A stretch of DNA of 64,000 nucleotides, taken from Paenibacillus fonticola DSM 21315. Lineage in GTDB: Bacteria; Bacillota; Bacilli; Paenibacillales; Paenibacillaceae. The notes below the pieces were generated by a model. It did not search any database. It worked only from the letters and a program-made list of their open reading frames with translations, and was not told where the DNA came from. The DNA is taken from positions 1-64,000 of the forward strand of contig NZ_KB907259.1 in NCBI RefSeq assembly GCF_000381905.1, given 5' to 3'. Positions 8,676 to 18,738 of this stretch are shown here, piece after piece (within the stretch, counting starts at the first letter, position 1; the number at the start of each line of letters is the position of its first letter). A program made the translations under genes and the position numbers.

Positions 8676-10643
8676 TTAAGATTCTGCCAGGGACTCCCAT
8701 TCTTCATAGGCAGTTGTTAATTTTAGCTTGTGATCATCGATCAGAAGCTGTCGCTCTTGCACGGCGGTATAATCCTGATACACTTCGGGCAAGGCGAGCT
8801 CGGCCTCGATGGCGGCAATTTTATCCTCTACTTCCGCAATGATCTCCTCAAGCTGCTCCAACCGGCGTTGCCGCATTCTTTCTTCACGTTTAGCTTGTTT
8901 CTCTGCCTCAAAAGATGCAGCACCCGTCTTTGGAGCAGAAGCGTGAGCGTTGGATATAGCTGCAGGCCCCGTTGTGCCTGATTTGGAAACAGGTTTGCTT
9001 TCATTCTCCTTCGCCAGTTCTTCCAGCTCCTGCAGCTTAGCTAAGTAATCGTCATAATTCCCCAGGAAATGATGAGCTCCATCAGGATGCAGCTCGACAA
9101 TGCGTTCGGCCATTTTATTGAGAAAATAACGGTCGTGTGAAATAAACAGCAGCGTTCCGTCATAATCGAGCAGCGCGGATTCAAGCACTTCTTTGCTAAA
9201 CAGATCCAAATGGTTCGTCGGCTCATCCAGAATAAGGACGTTAGCTTTTTGCAGCATCAGCTTAGCGAGAGCTACCCGGGCCTTTTCTCCCCCGCTCAAG
9301 GCAGTGATTTTCTTCTGAACGTCATCCCCGGTAAACAGGAAATTGCCAAGCACTGTGCGAATTCGCGCTTCTTCCATATGCGGAAAGGCGCTCCATACTT
9401 CCTCCAGTACCGTATTGCGTGGGTTCAGATGAGTTTGTTCCTGGTCGTAATACCCGATTTTCACTTTAGTTCCCCAGCTGATGGAGCCAGAGGCCGCCTT
9501 AAGATCGCTGGTCAAAATCTTGAGCAAGGTCGATTTGCCGATTCCATTTGGCCCGATCAGGGCTACGGTCTCGCCCCGCTGTAAATCAAAGGACACGTTG
9601 CGAAACAGCGGTTCTTCTCCGGCGGCAAACGAGAACGCAAGCCCGTCTACCTGCAGCACATCCTTGCCTGTCATGTATTCTGCTTCGAACGAAAAGCTTG
9701 CCCGTTTAAGATCACCGGCCGGCCGATCCATAATCTCCATGCGCTCCAAAGCTTTGCGGCGGCTTTGCGCACGCTTGGTCGTGGAAGCACGAACGATGTT
9801 TCGCTGGATAAAAGATTCCATCCGGGCGATTTCGTCCTGCTGCTTTTCATACATTTTCATCTGACTTTCGTATTCGGCAGCCTTTAGCTCAATGTAGCGC
9901 GAATAATTTCCCGTATACCGCCTGGATTGATGGCGTTCAATTTCGACAATCGCCGTTACGAGGCGGTCGAGAAAATAACGGTCATGGGACACGATTAGCA
10001 GGGCCCCTGAATAATTGCGGAGATAATCTTCCAGCCAGGTTAACGTTTCGATGTCCAGATGGTTGGTCGGCTCGTCAAGCATAAGCAAATCTGGAGCTTG
10101 CAGCAAAATTCGTGCCAGAGCCAGCCGGGTTTTCTGTCCCCCGCTTAGGGTGGAAATGATCGTATCTGGCGAAAAGGAGCCGAACCCCATTCCATGCAGC
10201 ACGCTGCGAATCCGCGTCTCCACCTCATAACCGCCGTTATCCTTGAACCAGTCCTGCTTATGAGCATATCGTTCAAGTAGATCCTCATATACGCTGTCGC
10301 TGCTGCCTCCCGCCAAGGCAGCAATTTCTTTCTCCATTGCGCGCAGCTCCCGCTCAGTGTCCAGCAGCGGAGCGAAGACGTCCAGCATTTCCGCCCAGAT
10401 CGTTCGTTCCGATTGAAGCCCGCTGTTCTGGGCAAGATAGCCGATCGTTGTCTCTTTCGCCTTGAATATTTGCCCCTCATCATAAGACATTTCATTGGCT
10501 AAAATTTGCAGCAGCGTTGACTTGCCGGCACCATTGACCCCAACAAGGCCAATGCGGTCCCGATCTTGAACTTGCAGGCTAATGCCGGTAAGCACATCTG
10601 TAACACCATATCGTTTCGTAATATTAGTAGCTTGAAGCAGCAT
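8676..10643 (-). CDS. ydiF: ABC-F family ATPase (YdiF-type ribosome-associated protein)
   Basis: 655 residues with two ABC domains and no membrane segment, the ABC-F layout of translation factors that act on ribosomes. Walker A motifs are GVNGAGKST near residue 36 and GPNGIGKST near 362. The signature motifs are LSGGQKTR and LSGGEKAR, and both Walker B strands are followed by DEPTNHLD. A basic linker of about 80 residues (YESQMKMYEKQQDEIARME...) joins the domains, and a charged coiled coil ends the protein (after residue 570). The ATG at 10643 has GGAGG upstream. The neighbourhood (moaC, tat, groE divergent) matches the B. subtilis ydiF locus. The exact translational role is not known. Confidence 0.92.
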   Translation of the reverse strand: MLLQATNITKRYGVTDVLTGISLQVQDRDRIGLVGVNGAGKSTLLQILANEMSYDEGQIFKAKETTIGYLAQNSGLQSERTIWAEMLDVFAPLLDTERELRAMEKEIAALAGGSSDSVYEDLLERYAHKQDWFKDNGGYEVETRIRSVLHGMGFGSFSPDTIISTLSGGQKTRLALARILLQAPDLLMLDEPTNHLDIETLTWLEDYLRNYSGALLIVSHDRYFLDRLVTAIVEIERHQSRRYTGNYSRYIELKAAEYESQMKMYEKQQDEIARMESFIQRNIVRASTTKRAQSRRKALERMEIMDRPAGDLKRASFSFEAEYMTGKDVLQVDGLAFSFAAGEEPLFRNVSFDLQRGETVALIGPNGIGKSTLLKILTSDLKAASGSISWGTKVKIGYYDQEQTHLNPRNTVLEEVWSAFPHMEEARIRTVLGNFLFTGDDVQKKITALSGGEKARVALAKLMLQKANVLILDEPTNHLDLFSKEVLESALLDYDGTLLFISHDRYFLNKMAERIVELHPDGAHHFLGNYDDYLAKLQELEELAKENESKPVSKSGTTGPAAISNAHASAPKTGAASFEAEKQAKREERMRQRRLEQLEEIIAEVEDKIAAIEAELALPEVYQDYTAVQERQLLIDDHKLKLTTAYEEWESLAES

Positions 10644-10974
10644 AACTTATTAATCCTCCATATCTATCGTCAGCATCTATCATCATCAGCAGCAAGGTCT
10701 TTTACTATCCATAGTGTACATGAATCTGTACCGTATTGCATCGTTCTATGTTTATGTCAATCCCCTTGTAAAAAAAGACGCAATAAAGTTATGAAAATGT
10801 GCGAATTCCTGCTGTTTTTTCAGAAATCGCTTTAGTTTTCATTTTGCTTCAACAATGATAAACTAGATAAAAACATAACTCTGTATATTGACACTATTTA
10901 ATAGAACAATTCCGATTGACTTAATAGAACAATTCCGATTGACGGAGTATCTTGGTGAAGGCAGAAGGGCTAGG
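10644..10974. other. Divergent control region with a 23-bp tandem duplication
   Basis: AT-rich gap between ydiF and the cyclo-ligase gene. Positions 10898-10920 and 10921-10943 are identical copies of a 23-bp unit (TTAATAGAACAATTCCGATT plus GAC). A TTGACA at 10888-10893 could serve as a -35 box, but I see no good -10 at the right distance. A TTG/ATG reading frame extending the downstream gene into this region is not credible, because the 23-bp unit is not a multiple of three. Confidence 0.6.
10898..10943 (+). repeat. Perfect 23-bp tandem duplication
   Basis: Two adjoining identical 23-bp copies, each beginning TTAATAGAAC and ending CGATTGAC, directly upstream of the cyclo-ligase gene. This is probably a replication-slippage product. 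Each copy ends with TTGAC, a possible -35 core. Confidence 0.85.
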
Positions 10975-11601
10975 ATGATGGATATTATCGCTGTTAAAAA
11001 TACGCTTCGCCATACTATGAGGAATCAAAGGTCAGGCTTATCCGAGGCATCCCGGCGCAACCAGTCTGAAGCGGCGAGCTTGCTGGCTGAACACGAGGTA
11101 CTTGCACCGCTGCGGCGCAAGCTGGGCAGACCGCTTACTGTATTCATTTATGCGTCATTTCAGGATGAGCCTGATACCAGCTATTTCATGGAGCAATGCT
11201 GGATGCAGAACGATCGGGTGTTGGTTCCTAGAATAGTAGGAGCGGGGCAATTTACGCTGCATGAATTGCATAAAACCAGTGACTTGCTGCCCGGAGCATG
11301 GGGAATTCCAGAGCCCGGAAAGCATACCAGCCTATGGCCCGAGGGCCGCTGGCAGGAAATTGATCTCGTTGTCGTGCCGGGACTCGCATTCGACAAGACT
11401 GGCGGACGGATCGGCTTCGGCGGCGGATATTACGATCGGTTTATGAGCAAGCTGAAGCTTTTGAAGAATAATGGCAGGGAGATGATCGTTGCTGCGATTG
11501 TTTTTCAAGAGCAAATATTGGCGCAGCGTATTCCGATGGAGCCCCATGATTTCAGGGTGGATCTTTTGTTTACGGCTGCTGGAACGATATATATAAGATG
11601 A
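10975..11601 (+). CDS. 5-formyltetrahydrofolate cyclo-ligase
   Basis: 208 residues. Converts 5-formyl-THF to 5,10-methenyl-THF with ATP, keeping the folate pool usable. Typical landmarks are a basic N-terminus with MRNQRSGLS, the LTVFIYASFQDEPDTS segment, a central LVPRI, VVPGLAFDKTGGRIGFGGGYYDRF (the conserved nucleotide/folate loop, near 140-165) and PMEPHDFRVDLL near the end. The ATG at 10975 was taken because AAGGG lies five bases before it; ATG 10978 is equally possible. It is the first gene of a run with moaC and the MoaB-like gene, and this gene family is called yqgN or fau elsewhere. Confidence 0.9.
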   Translation: MMDIIAVKNTLRHTMRNQRSGLSEASRRNQSEAASLLAEHEVLAPLRRKLGRPLTVFIYASFQDEPDTSYFMEQCWMQNDRVLVPRIVGAGQFTLHELHKTSDLLPGAWGIPEPGKHTSLWPEGRWQEIDLVVVPGLAFDKTGGRIGFGGGYYDRFMSKLKLLKNNGREMIVAAIVFQEQILAQRIPMEPHDFRVDLLFTAAGTIYIR

Positions 11602-11616
11602 AAGTAGTGAAACATT

Positions 11617-12111
11617 ATGTCTTCGGAAACCCGTGGAGAGAAATTAACGCATTTTAATGAGCAAGGCAGAGCGCAAATGGTCGATATTTCGGGGAAGCAG
11701 GCTACGGTCCGGACAGCAGTTGCCGTCTGTACAGTGACGATGCTGCCAACTACACTTCAGGCGATCAAGGAAGGCAAGATCGGCAAGGGAGATGTGCTTG
11801 CTGTAGCCCAGATTGCCGGCATACAGGGGGCCAAGCGGACCTCCGATTGGATTCCGATGTGCCATCCCCTTCCGTTAACTGGTGTTAACCTCGAATTCAC
11901 GGATAATGGAACTGATCAGTTGTATATCGAGGCTGCGGTTAGGACGGAAGGGAAGACGGGCGTAGAAATGGAGGCGCTGACAGCTGTATCTGCTGCAGCG
12001 CTGACCGTATACGATATGTGTAAAGCCTTACAAAAGGATATGATTATCGGTCCAACACTCCTTCGTTCCAAAACAGGAGGGAAAAGCGGGGACTACTCAG
12101 CATCGTTTTAA
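11617..12111 (+). CDS. moaC: Cyclic pyranopterin monophosphate synthase
   Basis: 164 residues. Works after MoaA to form cyclic pyranopterin monophosphate, the first stable intermediate of molybdenum cofactor synthesis. The family core is complete: [33 protein letters not shown] with the active His near residue 85, and [27 protein letters not shown], where the catalytic Lys/Asp lie. It follows the cyclo-ligase by 15 bp with a weak ribosome binding site, so coupling is likely. B. subtilis also has a moaC at the ydiF-tat locus. Confidence 0.95.
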   Translation: MSSETRGEKLTHFNEQGRAQMVDISGKQATVRTAVAVCTVTMLPTTLQAIKEGKIGKGDVLAVAQIAGIQGAKRTSDWIPMCHPLPLTGVNLEFTDNGTDQLYIEAAVRTEGKTGVEMEALTAVSAAALTVYDMCKALQKDMIIGPTLLRSKTGGKSGDYSASF

Positions 12112-12215
12112 TTGCAGCTATTGTTTACGTATTACTACTATATAAGTCGTCATTTTGCAGGAGAGAATTCAGACATTATAGACGGAGTTCCTAATTGGAT
12201 GAGGAGGGTGACTTC

Positions 12216-12701
12216 ATGGTTTGGAAAACAGCGATTCTGACGGCGAGCGATAAAGGCTCTAGGGGCGAACGCGAAGATACGAGTGCCCAGGTTATCCGGG
12301 AGCTAGTTGAGGAAGAACTGGGCGGTGAAATTGTCGAATACCGCATCGTTCCCGATGAGCCGGATGAAATTATCGCAGCGTTAATTGAAATGACAGATTA
12401 TTTTCAGGCAGACCTTGTGATTACTACAGGAGGTACTGAATTAGCAATCAGGGATGTTACGCCTGAAGCAACCAGACGGGTTATCGAGCGGGAAGTTCCA
12501 GGGATGGCGGAAGCTATGCGTTACTCAGCTATGCAAAAAAATCCCGGGGCGATGCTGTTCCGCGGTATTGTCGGTATTCGCGGACGGACGCTAATCGTCA
12601 ACTTGCCAGGCACCCCGAAAGGCGTACATGAAAATTTGGCCGCAATTATGGATCAGCTTCCTGAGGCGCTGCTGATGGTTACGGGTCAATTCCGCCTGTA
12701 G
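12216..12701 (+). CDS. MoaB/Mog-like molybdopterin adenylyltransferase family protein
   Basis: 161 residues. The MoaB/Mog family activates molybdopterin by adenylylation before molybdenum insertion. The start at 12216 has GAGGAGGGTG upstream; the upstream TTG frame does not. Motifs: AILTASDKGSRGEREDTS at the N-terminus, the MPT-binding VITTGGTELAIRDVTPEAT near residue 70-85, and LIVNLPGTPKGVHENL near 132, the last being the conserved loop after the GxxGxxG-like segment. It follows moaC with about 100 bp between. Whether it acts as MoaB or as Mog cannot be decided without comparison, since no second copy is in the window. Confidence 0.88.
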   Translation: MVWKTAILTASDKGSRGEREDTSAQVIRELVEEELGGEIVEYRIVPDEPDEIIAALIEMTDYFQADLVITTGGTELAIRDVTPEATRRVIEREVPGMAEAMRYSAMQKNPGAMLFRGIVGIRGRTLIVNLPGTPKGVHENLAAIMDQLPEALLMVTGQFRL

Positions 12702-12846
12702 TTGAAATACCGGGCACGGTGTTGCTAAATCTGCCTTACAAAATACTGTTACTGTGACATTAGTTATGGTATGATGTGGGCGATAGAAATAACTGTGCAA
12801 AAGTATGTCAATGTACTTTTAGCTGCTCTATGGAAGGAGAACCAAC

Positions 12847-13080
12847 ATGAGTACAGGTGGATTGTTGTTGATCATCATTGCAGCGTTGCTTATATTTGGA
12901 CCCAATAAACTGCCGGAGCTCGGTCGAGCTGTGGGCCGTACATTTCGCGAATTTAAGGAAGCGGCAGAAGGCGTTGTAGAAGATAAGCCCGAAGTGAGGA
13001 TGGCAGAGTCCACTGAACCTGCGGCCCCCGCCCTGACGGAGGAGTCTTCGAAAGCGGAAGAAAGACGGCTGCCGGAGTAG
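12847..13080 (+). CDS. tatA: Twin-arginine translocase subunit TatA
   Basis: 77 residues, one N-terminal transmembrane helix (about 3-18), the FGPNKLPELGRAVGR hinge and amphipathic helix, then an acidic tail. TatA multimers form the pore for folded proteins exported through the Tat pathway with TatC. GGAAGGAG precedes the ATG. It lies upstream of tatC, as in B. subtilis tatAY-tatCY. The glutamate common after the hinge region in many TatA proteins is present as PELG. Confidence 0.92.
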   Translation: MSTGGLLLIIIAALLIFGPNKLPELGRAVGRTFREFKEAAEGVVEDKPEVRMAESTEPAAPALTEESSKAEERRLPE

Positions 13081-13120
13081 TTTTCACAGGCAGATCCGTT
13101 CATGATAGATATTGAAACGT

Positions 13121-13148
13121 CCCTTCCTTTGGGAGGGATTTTGTTTGC
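13121..13148 (+). terminator. Weak hairpin between tatA and tatC
   Basis: CCCTTCC and GGGAGGG pair around a three-base loop, followed by ATTTTGTTTG. The stem has one G-U pair and the T-run is interrupted, so it more likely attenuates than ends transcription, letting tatA exceed tatC. Confidence 0.4.
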
Positions 13149-13184
13149 AGACAGACGTTATTTATTTGATGGGGAGGACGGCAA

Positions 13185-13940
13185 ATGGCCGAGGAGAGAC
13201 AACAAAGTATAGTTGAACATCTAACGGAACTTCGCCGGCGGGTTTTTTGGATACTCTTCCTGTTTGTAATCGTGCTGGTCGCCTCTTTCTTCGTGGTAAA
13301 GCCGATTTACGACTATGTGACAGTCAATGCCATATCGGGAGTCCGCATTAATCTGAATGCTTTCTCATTTTGGGACGGCATCGGGGTATACATGAAAATA
13401 GCGATGCTGGTCGCTTTTGGCGTGGTGCTGCCATTTGCCCTTTATCAAATATGGGCGTTTGTCAGTCCGGGCTTGAAGCCGGCTGAACGCAAAGCTACGG
13501 TAAAATATATACCCTATGTGTTTCTATGCTTCATCATCGGTATTCTGTTCGGCTATTATGTGGTGTTCCCGCTTGCCATGACTTTTACCGGTGAAGTCAA
13601 TAAGGAGCTTGGGCTTATCGAAACGTATGGCATGGCCGATTATTTCAATTTTCTATTTAACATTATCGTGCCGATTTCCCTGCTGTTTGAACTGCCTATT
13701 ATCATTTTATTCCTTACGCAGCTAAGAATACTGAATCCGGGGCTGTTAAAAAAAATGCGGAGAGTCGCCTATTTTGCCCTGGTGGTTATATCTGTGATGG
13801 TTACGCCGGCGGATTTCCTTTCGGCTTTTCTCGTCCTCATTCCGCTCATTATATTGTATGAAATAAGTGTATTTCTGTCTTCGCGCGTATATCGTAAACT
13901 GGTTGCAGCAGATGCTGAGCGAGCGGCGAAATACCAATAA
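13185..13940 (+). CDS. tatC: Twin-arginine translocase subunit TatC
   Basis: 251 residues with six predicted membrane helices, the receptor for twin-arginine signal peptides. The cytoplasmic N-terminus carries VEHLTELRRRV, the signature region that reads the RR motif. The first periplasmic loop has FWDGIGVYMKIAM and the second segment WAFVSPGLKPAERK. MVTPADFLS lies in the last third. GGGGAGGACGGCAA precedes the ATG. It forms a two-gene unit with tatA and ends just before a strong terminator. Confidence 0.95.
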   Translation: MAEERQQSIVEHLTELRRRVFWILFLFVIVLVASFFVVKPIYDYVTVNAISGVRINLNAFSFWDGIGVYMKIAMLVAFGVVLPFALYQIWAFVSPGLKPAERKATVKYIPYVFLCFIIGILFGYYVVFPLAMTFTGEVNKELGLIETYGMADYFNFLFNIIVPISLLFELPIIILFLTQLRILNPGLLKKMRRVAYFALVVISVMVTPADFLSAFLVLIPLIILYEISVFLSSRVYRKLVAADAERAAKYQ

Positions 13941-13955
13941 ACAGACTTATCGGCC

Positions 13956-13984
13956 AACACACCTTTTTATGAGGTGTGTTTTCT
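13956..13984 (+). terminator. Rho-independent terminator after tatC
   Basis: AACACACCT and AGGTGTGTT form a perfect nine-bp stem around a seven-base loop, followed by TTTTCT. Confidence 0.85.
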
Positions 13985-14114
13985 AGTTATTAAAGCTGTT
14001 TTCTTCTTAGTGCAGAGCTATCTATTATGGAATATTTATGGAGTTATGGGGATATGATGAAAAGGGCTTATGACGGCATGGACATAAAAAATTGAAAAAA
14101 ATGCAGCATGGAAC

Positions 14115-14143
14115 TTGAAATCCGTATTCATTTTGAGTATCAT
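14115..14143 (+). promoter_or_regulatory. Sigma-A promoter of groES-groEL
   Basis: TTGAAA (14115-14120) and TATCAT (14138-14143) are separated by exactly 17 bp. The transcription start should fall near 14150, so the CIRCE element lies at the start of the transcript. Confidence 0.8.
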
Positions 14144-14155
14144 ATTAAGTGGTTG

Positions 14156-14182
14156 TTAGCACTGACGCATGTCGAGTGCTAA
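14156..14182. promoter_or_regulatory. CIRCE operator (HrcA binding site)
   Basis: TTAGCACTG-N9-GAGTGCTAA matches the CIRCE consensus TTAGCACTC-N9-GAGTGCTAA at 17 of 18 arm positions. The one difference is G for C at the inner end of the left arm. HrcA represses groE from this site and releases it on heat shock. Confidence 0.95.
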
Positions 14183-14238
14183 TGAATAAGTTACACTATT
14201 AAATTTAAAAATCACATATTTAAAGGAGGACAATTTTC

Positions 14239-14520
14239 ATGATCAAACCTTTAGGTGAGCGCGTATTGGTAGAACCGATTGAGCAAGAGGAAACAACTGC
14301 ACTTGGCATCGTGCTGCCAGATACAGCCAAGGAGAAGCCACAGGAAGGCAAAGTCGTTGCTGTAGGCAGCGGAGCCTTGAAGGACGGCGTGCGCATTCCG
14401 TTGGAAGTGAAGGAAGGCGACCGCGTACTGTTCTCCAAATATGCCGGAACAGAAGTTAAATACGAAGGCAAAGAATACTTAATTATGAAAGAAAGCGATA
14501 TCCACGGGATTGTGGGTTAA
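14239..14520 (+). CDS. groES: Co-chaperonin GroES
   Basis: 93 residues, the standard length. The seven-membered lid of the GroEL folding chamber. The N-terminus ([13 protein letters not shown]) and the mobile loop [18 protein letters not shown], which touches GroEL, are intact. The roof and base strands VVAVGSG and [16 protein letters not shown] follow. AAAGGAGGACAA precedes the ATG. It is the first gene of the CIRCE-controlled operon, 67 bp ahead of groEL. Confidence 0.98.
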   Translation: MIKPLGERVLVEPIEQEETTALGIVLPDTAKEKPQEGKVVAVGSGALKDGVRIPLEVKEGDRVLFSKYAGTEVKYEGKEYLIMKESDIHGIVG

Positions 14521-14584
14521 GTGTACATGAGCTTTATTTTTAAGGAATACAATGAACGAACAAATTATTCAGGGAGGTAATTGA

Positions 14585-16207
<1,623 letters not shown>

Positions 16208-16319
16208 GACTGACAAGGCTTCCGAGTCTTTCAGCTTAATCATCTAGCTTCTAAAATTGAGGTTATTTTAACTTCAAGCTGTGAAGCAGTCACTGTTATA
16301 AATTATAAATGAAGCAATG

Positions 16320-16358
16320 ACCACTTCTTAATAATTTTATTAAGGAGTGGTTTTTTGT
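16320..16358 (+). terminator. Rho-independent terminator of the groE operon
   Basis: ACCACTTCTTAATAA and the opposing TTATTAAGGAGTGGT form a long stem with one bulge, followed by TTTTTTG. Confidence 0.85.
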
Positions 16359-16461
16359 ATTTTTGATATTTGCTTTTCAAGATTTTCTGGATGATCATAA
16401 GTTTAAGATAGAATACAACTAGAGTGAACATTAAGAATTACCAAATCATGCTTGAAATATA

Positions 16462-16626
16462 GTGAGTTATATCCTAACAACAACCTGGGATTGGTCGGGA
16501 AGTGTAACAAATATACACCATATAAGACCTCGTAACTTAGGTGGAACCAATGCTTTTGATAATCTAATCCCGATCTCAACTGTGCTCCATCAAACCGTGG
16601 TTACTCCTTGGTTTGTTGCATATTAA
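16462..16626 (+). pseudogene. C-terminal remnant of an HNH-nuclease polymorphic toxin
   Basis: 54 codons open from a GTG that directly follows an in-frame stop and ATA codon, with no ribosome binding site, ending in TAA. The peptide carries a compact HNH signature: VTNIHHIRPRNLGG, then AFDNLIPIS and VLHQ, giving His-His, Asn and His at the right spacing. This is the toxin tip seen in WapA-, YeeF- or LXG-type polymorphic toxins. The rest of the toxin is absent. A SUKH-type immunity gene starts 75 bp downstream, as expected for the pair. It is too short to be reported by ordinary ORF calling. Confidence 0.7.
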
Positions 16627-16701
16627 TCTGATAAACTGACTTCAGTGCTACGATTTTGATATTAGCCTATGGAGTCAGTTTTTTTTGAAAGGATGATACA
16701 G

Positions 16702-17214
16702 ATGTTACAGAAACTAATTGTTCAATTAAAAAAACGGCAAGAAATGCATGGGGGCTGTGATGAAATCATTATAAGCGGAGGTGATATTGTGAATGCTTGT
16801 AGTCATTTCAACCCTCCAGCTATCGATGAAGAGATTCAGAAACTAACAATTCATTTTTCATCTGAATTTCCATACGATTATATCCAATTTCTAAAATGCT
16901 GTAACGGTGCTTCATTATTCGAGAACCCTCAATATGGTGGCGAAAACATCATATATTCAATCGATGACGTCATTCTTTATAATGATACTACTTACCAACT
17001 CGATAAGATCGTTGTTGCAAATATAGTCGATGATCGGATTGTAATTGATTTGAGTCGATGGCGAAACGGCGAAGAACATTATTTACTGCTCTGTGAGAGC
17101 ATGAATCCTGTTGACTTAGCAAGCAGTTTTTATTGTAACTTTGAAACCTGGTTAGAGCGATTTATAATTGCACAGGGATCTAAATTCTGGTATTGGAAAA
17201 CAGGCAGAGAATAA
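16702..17214 (+). CDS. SMI1/KNR4 (SUKH) family immunity protein
   Basis: 170 residues, cytoplasmic. The SUKH fold neutralises polymorphic-toxin nucleases. Recognisable parts are the helix INHFSSEFP-like segment LTIHFSSEFPYDYIQFLKCCNGA (positions about 50-75, with the family's fP.dY..fl...nG pattern) and the later ILYNDT...DDRIVIDLSR and NFETWLERFI strands. I chose ATG 16702 because AAAGG lies nine bases upstream; the earlier ATG at 16669 has none. It follows the HNH toxin remnant, so it is probably an orphan immunity gene kept after the toxin was lost. Confidence 0.8.
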   Translation: MLQKLIVQLKKRQEMHGGCDEIIISGGDIVNACSHFNPPAIDEEIQKLTIHFSSEFPYDYIQFLKCCNGASLFENPQYGGENIIYSIDDVILYNDTTYQLDKIVVANIVDDRIVIDLSRWRNGEEHYLLLCESMNPVDLASSFYCNFETWLERFIIAQGSKFWYWKTGRE

Positions 17215-17232
17215 AATAAATACTTAAGCTAT

Positions 17233-17439
17233 TTAGCGTAGCGGTCTAATTTGGTTTCCTTCGGAATCTACAAACTTGACCTCTAATTTTCCGTCAAGAC
17301 CATAGAATTGTTCGATAGCCTCATAAATCATGATTTTATGTGGTGCTTTGTAATCATAACAGAAGCCGCAGCAACGAGGTCTCTTCCCGCATACATAAAC
17401 CAACAATAGAACAATCTCATGCCCACAATTTGCCCACAA
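17233..17439 (-). CDS. Small hypothetical protein or gene remnant
   Basis: 68 codons. The C-terminal half (KIMIYEAIEQFYGLDGKLEVK then FVDSEGNQIRPL) looks like genuine protein, but the N-terminal part is Cys-rich and irregular, and no ribosome binding site is visible. It may be the tail of a frameshifted gene in this decayed islet. No family recognised. Confidence 0.3.
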   Translation of the reverse strand: MWANCGHEIVLLLVYVCGKRPRCCGFCYDYKAPHKIMIYEAIEQFYGLDGKLEVKFVDSEGNQIRPLR

Positions 17440-17608
17440 ACTCTACCCACACATCATACTCACACGGATTTATCGAACTAATTTTCTAGGAATGAAATGC
17501 TCCCAAGAGGGAGCCCTTTTATATTAAATCACATAAAAAATCACATTTCCGGCAATACAACTTAAGGTTGTTCTTCTTCATGGCGATCAAATTTGATATG
17601 TAGTATTT
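17440..17608. other. Intergenic, terminator only
   Basis: AT-rich sequence between the remnant ending at 17439 and the lipoprotein gene. The only structure I see is the hairpin at 17499-17521. Confidence 0.5.
17499..17521 (+). terminator. Rho-independent terminator
   Basis: GCTCCC-AAGA-GGGAGC is followed by CCTTTT. It lies about 290 bp after the SUKH gene and probably ends its transcript. Confidence 0.7.
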
Positions 17609-18232
17609 CTATTTTTTTTGAATAGTAGAAACTGCTAAAAGTATTGTGTCGGTAGTTCCACCATCGATATTCTCAATCGAGAATAACGCAGTTGGTAAGC
17701 CACGCATAGTTATAAAATCACCCTCAAGTATATCACCAGTTGAATTTGAGTAAATACCAAAAATGGAATTATCGTTGTCATCTATAATACGAATTTCTGC
17801 TGTAATTCCTGAATCAGGATCTTCTACTTCCTTAATCTGTACAACGTGTCCGCTAACCTCCACCATTGTATCTAAATACCGAGAGATGTTTTTAAAAAGA
17901 TGACTTGTTGTAATTTCAGAGTTTACTTGTTTATCAGTTGTTTTTTTCGTTTCGGCGGTAACAGCAGGAAAAAGTTCAGGATAGTCAAATAGGTAGATAA
18001 TTGTTTTATGATCCATACTTTCCCCAGAATATAACTTGGTAATTGCCTCCATTAGCAAAGCTGGGTATTCATTAATTTCGTGGTCATTATCAGCTGCCAC
18101 TTCCGCTTCGGTTGCAAATTGTTTTGTAGTAGCATTGTTAGATTGTTCGGCAATCTTTCCGTTATCATTTCCACAAGCCGTGATGATTACTACGGCAGTA
18201 AAAATGAATGCTGCTAGTTTTAGGCATTTCAA
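17609..18232 (-). CDS. Putative lipoprotein with an OB-fold-like domain
   Basis: 207 residues. The signal peptide (AAFIFTAVVIITAC) ends in a lipobox with Cys near residue 20, so it should be anchored outside the cell. The C-terminal half (VEVSGHVVQIKEVED, AEIRIIDDNDNSIFGIYS, DILEGDFITMRGLP) has the strand pattern of OB-fold/tRNA_anti-like domains found in small Gram-positive lipoproteins. The start must be TTG at 18232 because a stop codon immediately precedes it and no later Met is before the lipobox; the ribosome binding site is weak. Function unknown. Part of the accessory islet. Confidence 0.65.
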   Translation of the reverse strand: MKCLKLAAFIFTAVVIITACGNDNGKIAEQSNNATTKQFATEAEVAADNDHEINEYPALLMEAITKLYSGESMDHKTIIYLFDYPELFPAVTAETKKTTDKQVNSEITTSHLFKNISRYLDTMVEVSGHVVQIKEVEDPDSGITAEIRIIDDNDNSIFGIYSNSTGDILEGDFITMRGLPTALFSIENIDGGTTDTILLAVSTIQKK

Positions 18233-18385
18233 TTATATTCATTCTCTTTCATGTTCCTCATCGGCTGAGGTATTTGCTCACTTCTTCTCGTCTTCTTTTA
18301 TCTTTTTTGAGTTGTAATCCACAATTACTTCTTTCGACAAATAGGAAGTGTTTCCTCGAGAACGAAGTTCGGTTAATTTCATACG

Positions 18386-18487
18386 ATGTTGAGGTATGAA
18401 CCGCAATATGCTAATAAAAATAGAAACAAGGAGGCTGCGCCACAGCCTTCCCGGTACAACACCTGGGTGGAATACCTCCAAGAATAA
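18386..18487 (+). pseudogene. 33-codon C-terminal fragment of an unknown gene
   Basis: ATG to TAA encoding a hydrophilic peptide (MLRYEPQYANKNRNKEAAPQ, then PSRYNTWVEYLQE). No ribosome binding site is visible, and the frame is closed by a stop shortly upstream. A good terminator follows eight bases after the stop, so this looks like the surviving end of a deleted gene. Family not recognised. Confidence 0.35.
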
Positions 18488-18494
18488 GCTTGAA

Positions 18495-18540
18495 AATAAC
18501 CCGTACCTTGGCGCTAACCTGGGCGGGTTATTTTTGTTTA
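18495..18540 (+). terminator. Rho-independent terminator after the 33-codon fragment
   Basis: AATAACCCG and CGGGTTATT pair across a 20-base loop and are followed by TTTGTTT. Confidence 0.75.
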
Positions 18541-18648
18541 TTCAGGTATGTGATATAAAATTGTTTTTGTCGTCATTTATGTATTGTTAGCTATCATTAT
18601 AATTAATTTGCTGTTATAAAAGATCCATGTGTGAAAGTGAAGTGTAAG

Positions 18649-18692
18649 CCGAAAGAAGACGTTTTTTTAAAAGTGTCTTCTTTCGGGTTTTG
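18649..18692. terminator. Bidirectional terminator
   Basis: CCGAAAGAAGAC and GTCTTCTTTCGG form a perfect 12-bp stem. The plus strand continues GTTTTG, and A-rich loop sequence allows minus-strand use after the membrane protein gene ending at 18739. Confidence 0.75.
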
Positions 18693-18738
18693 TCATTAAG
18701 TATATGTATTTATCAAACAGATTTCTTCATTAAATTAG

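Larger units (their letters stand above)
18233..18738. other. Intergenic region with a fragment ORF and two terminators
   Basis: About 500 bp. It contains a 33-codon fragment (18386-18487), a terminator directly after it (18495-18540) and a second terminator (18649-18692). Otherwise AT-rich without a gene. A minus-strand frame at 18278-18481 has no support. Confidence 0.5.

Noticed and set aside
10888..10974. An N-terminal extension of the cyclo-ligase across the 23-bp duplication
   Set aside because: The duplication is not a multiple of three, the extension has no family similarity, and a good ribosome binding site lies in front of ATG 10975.
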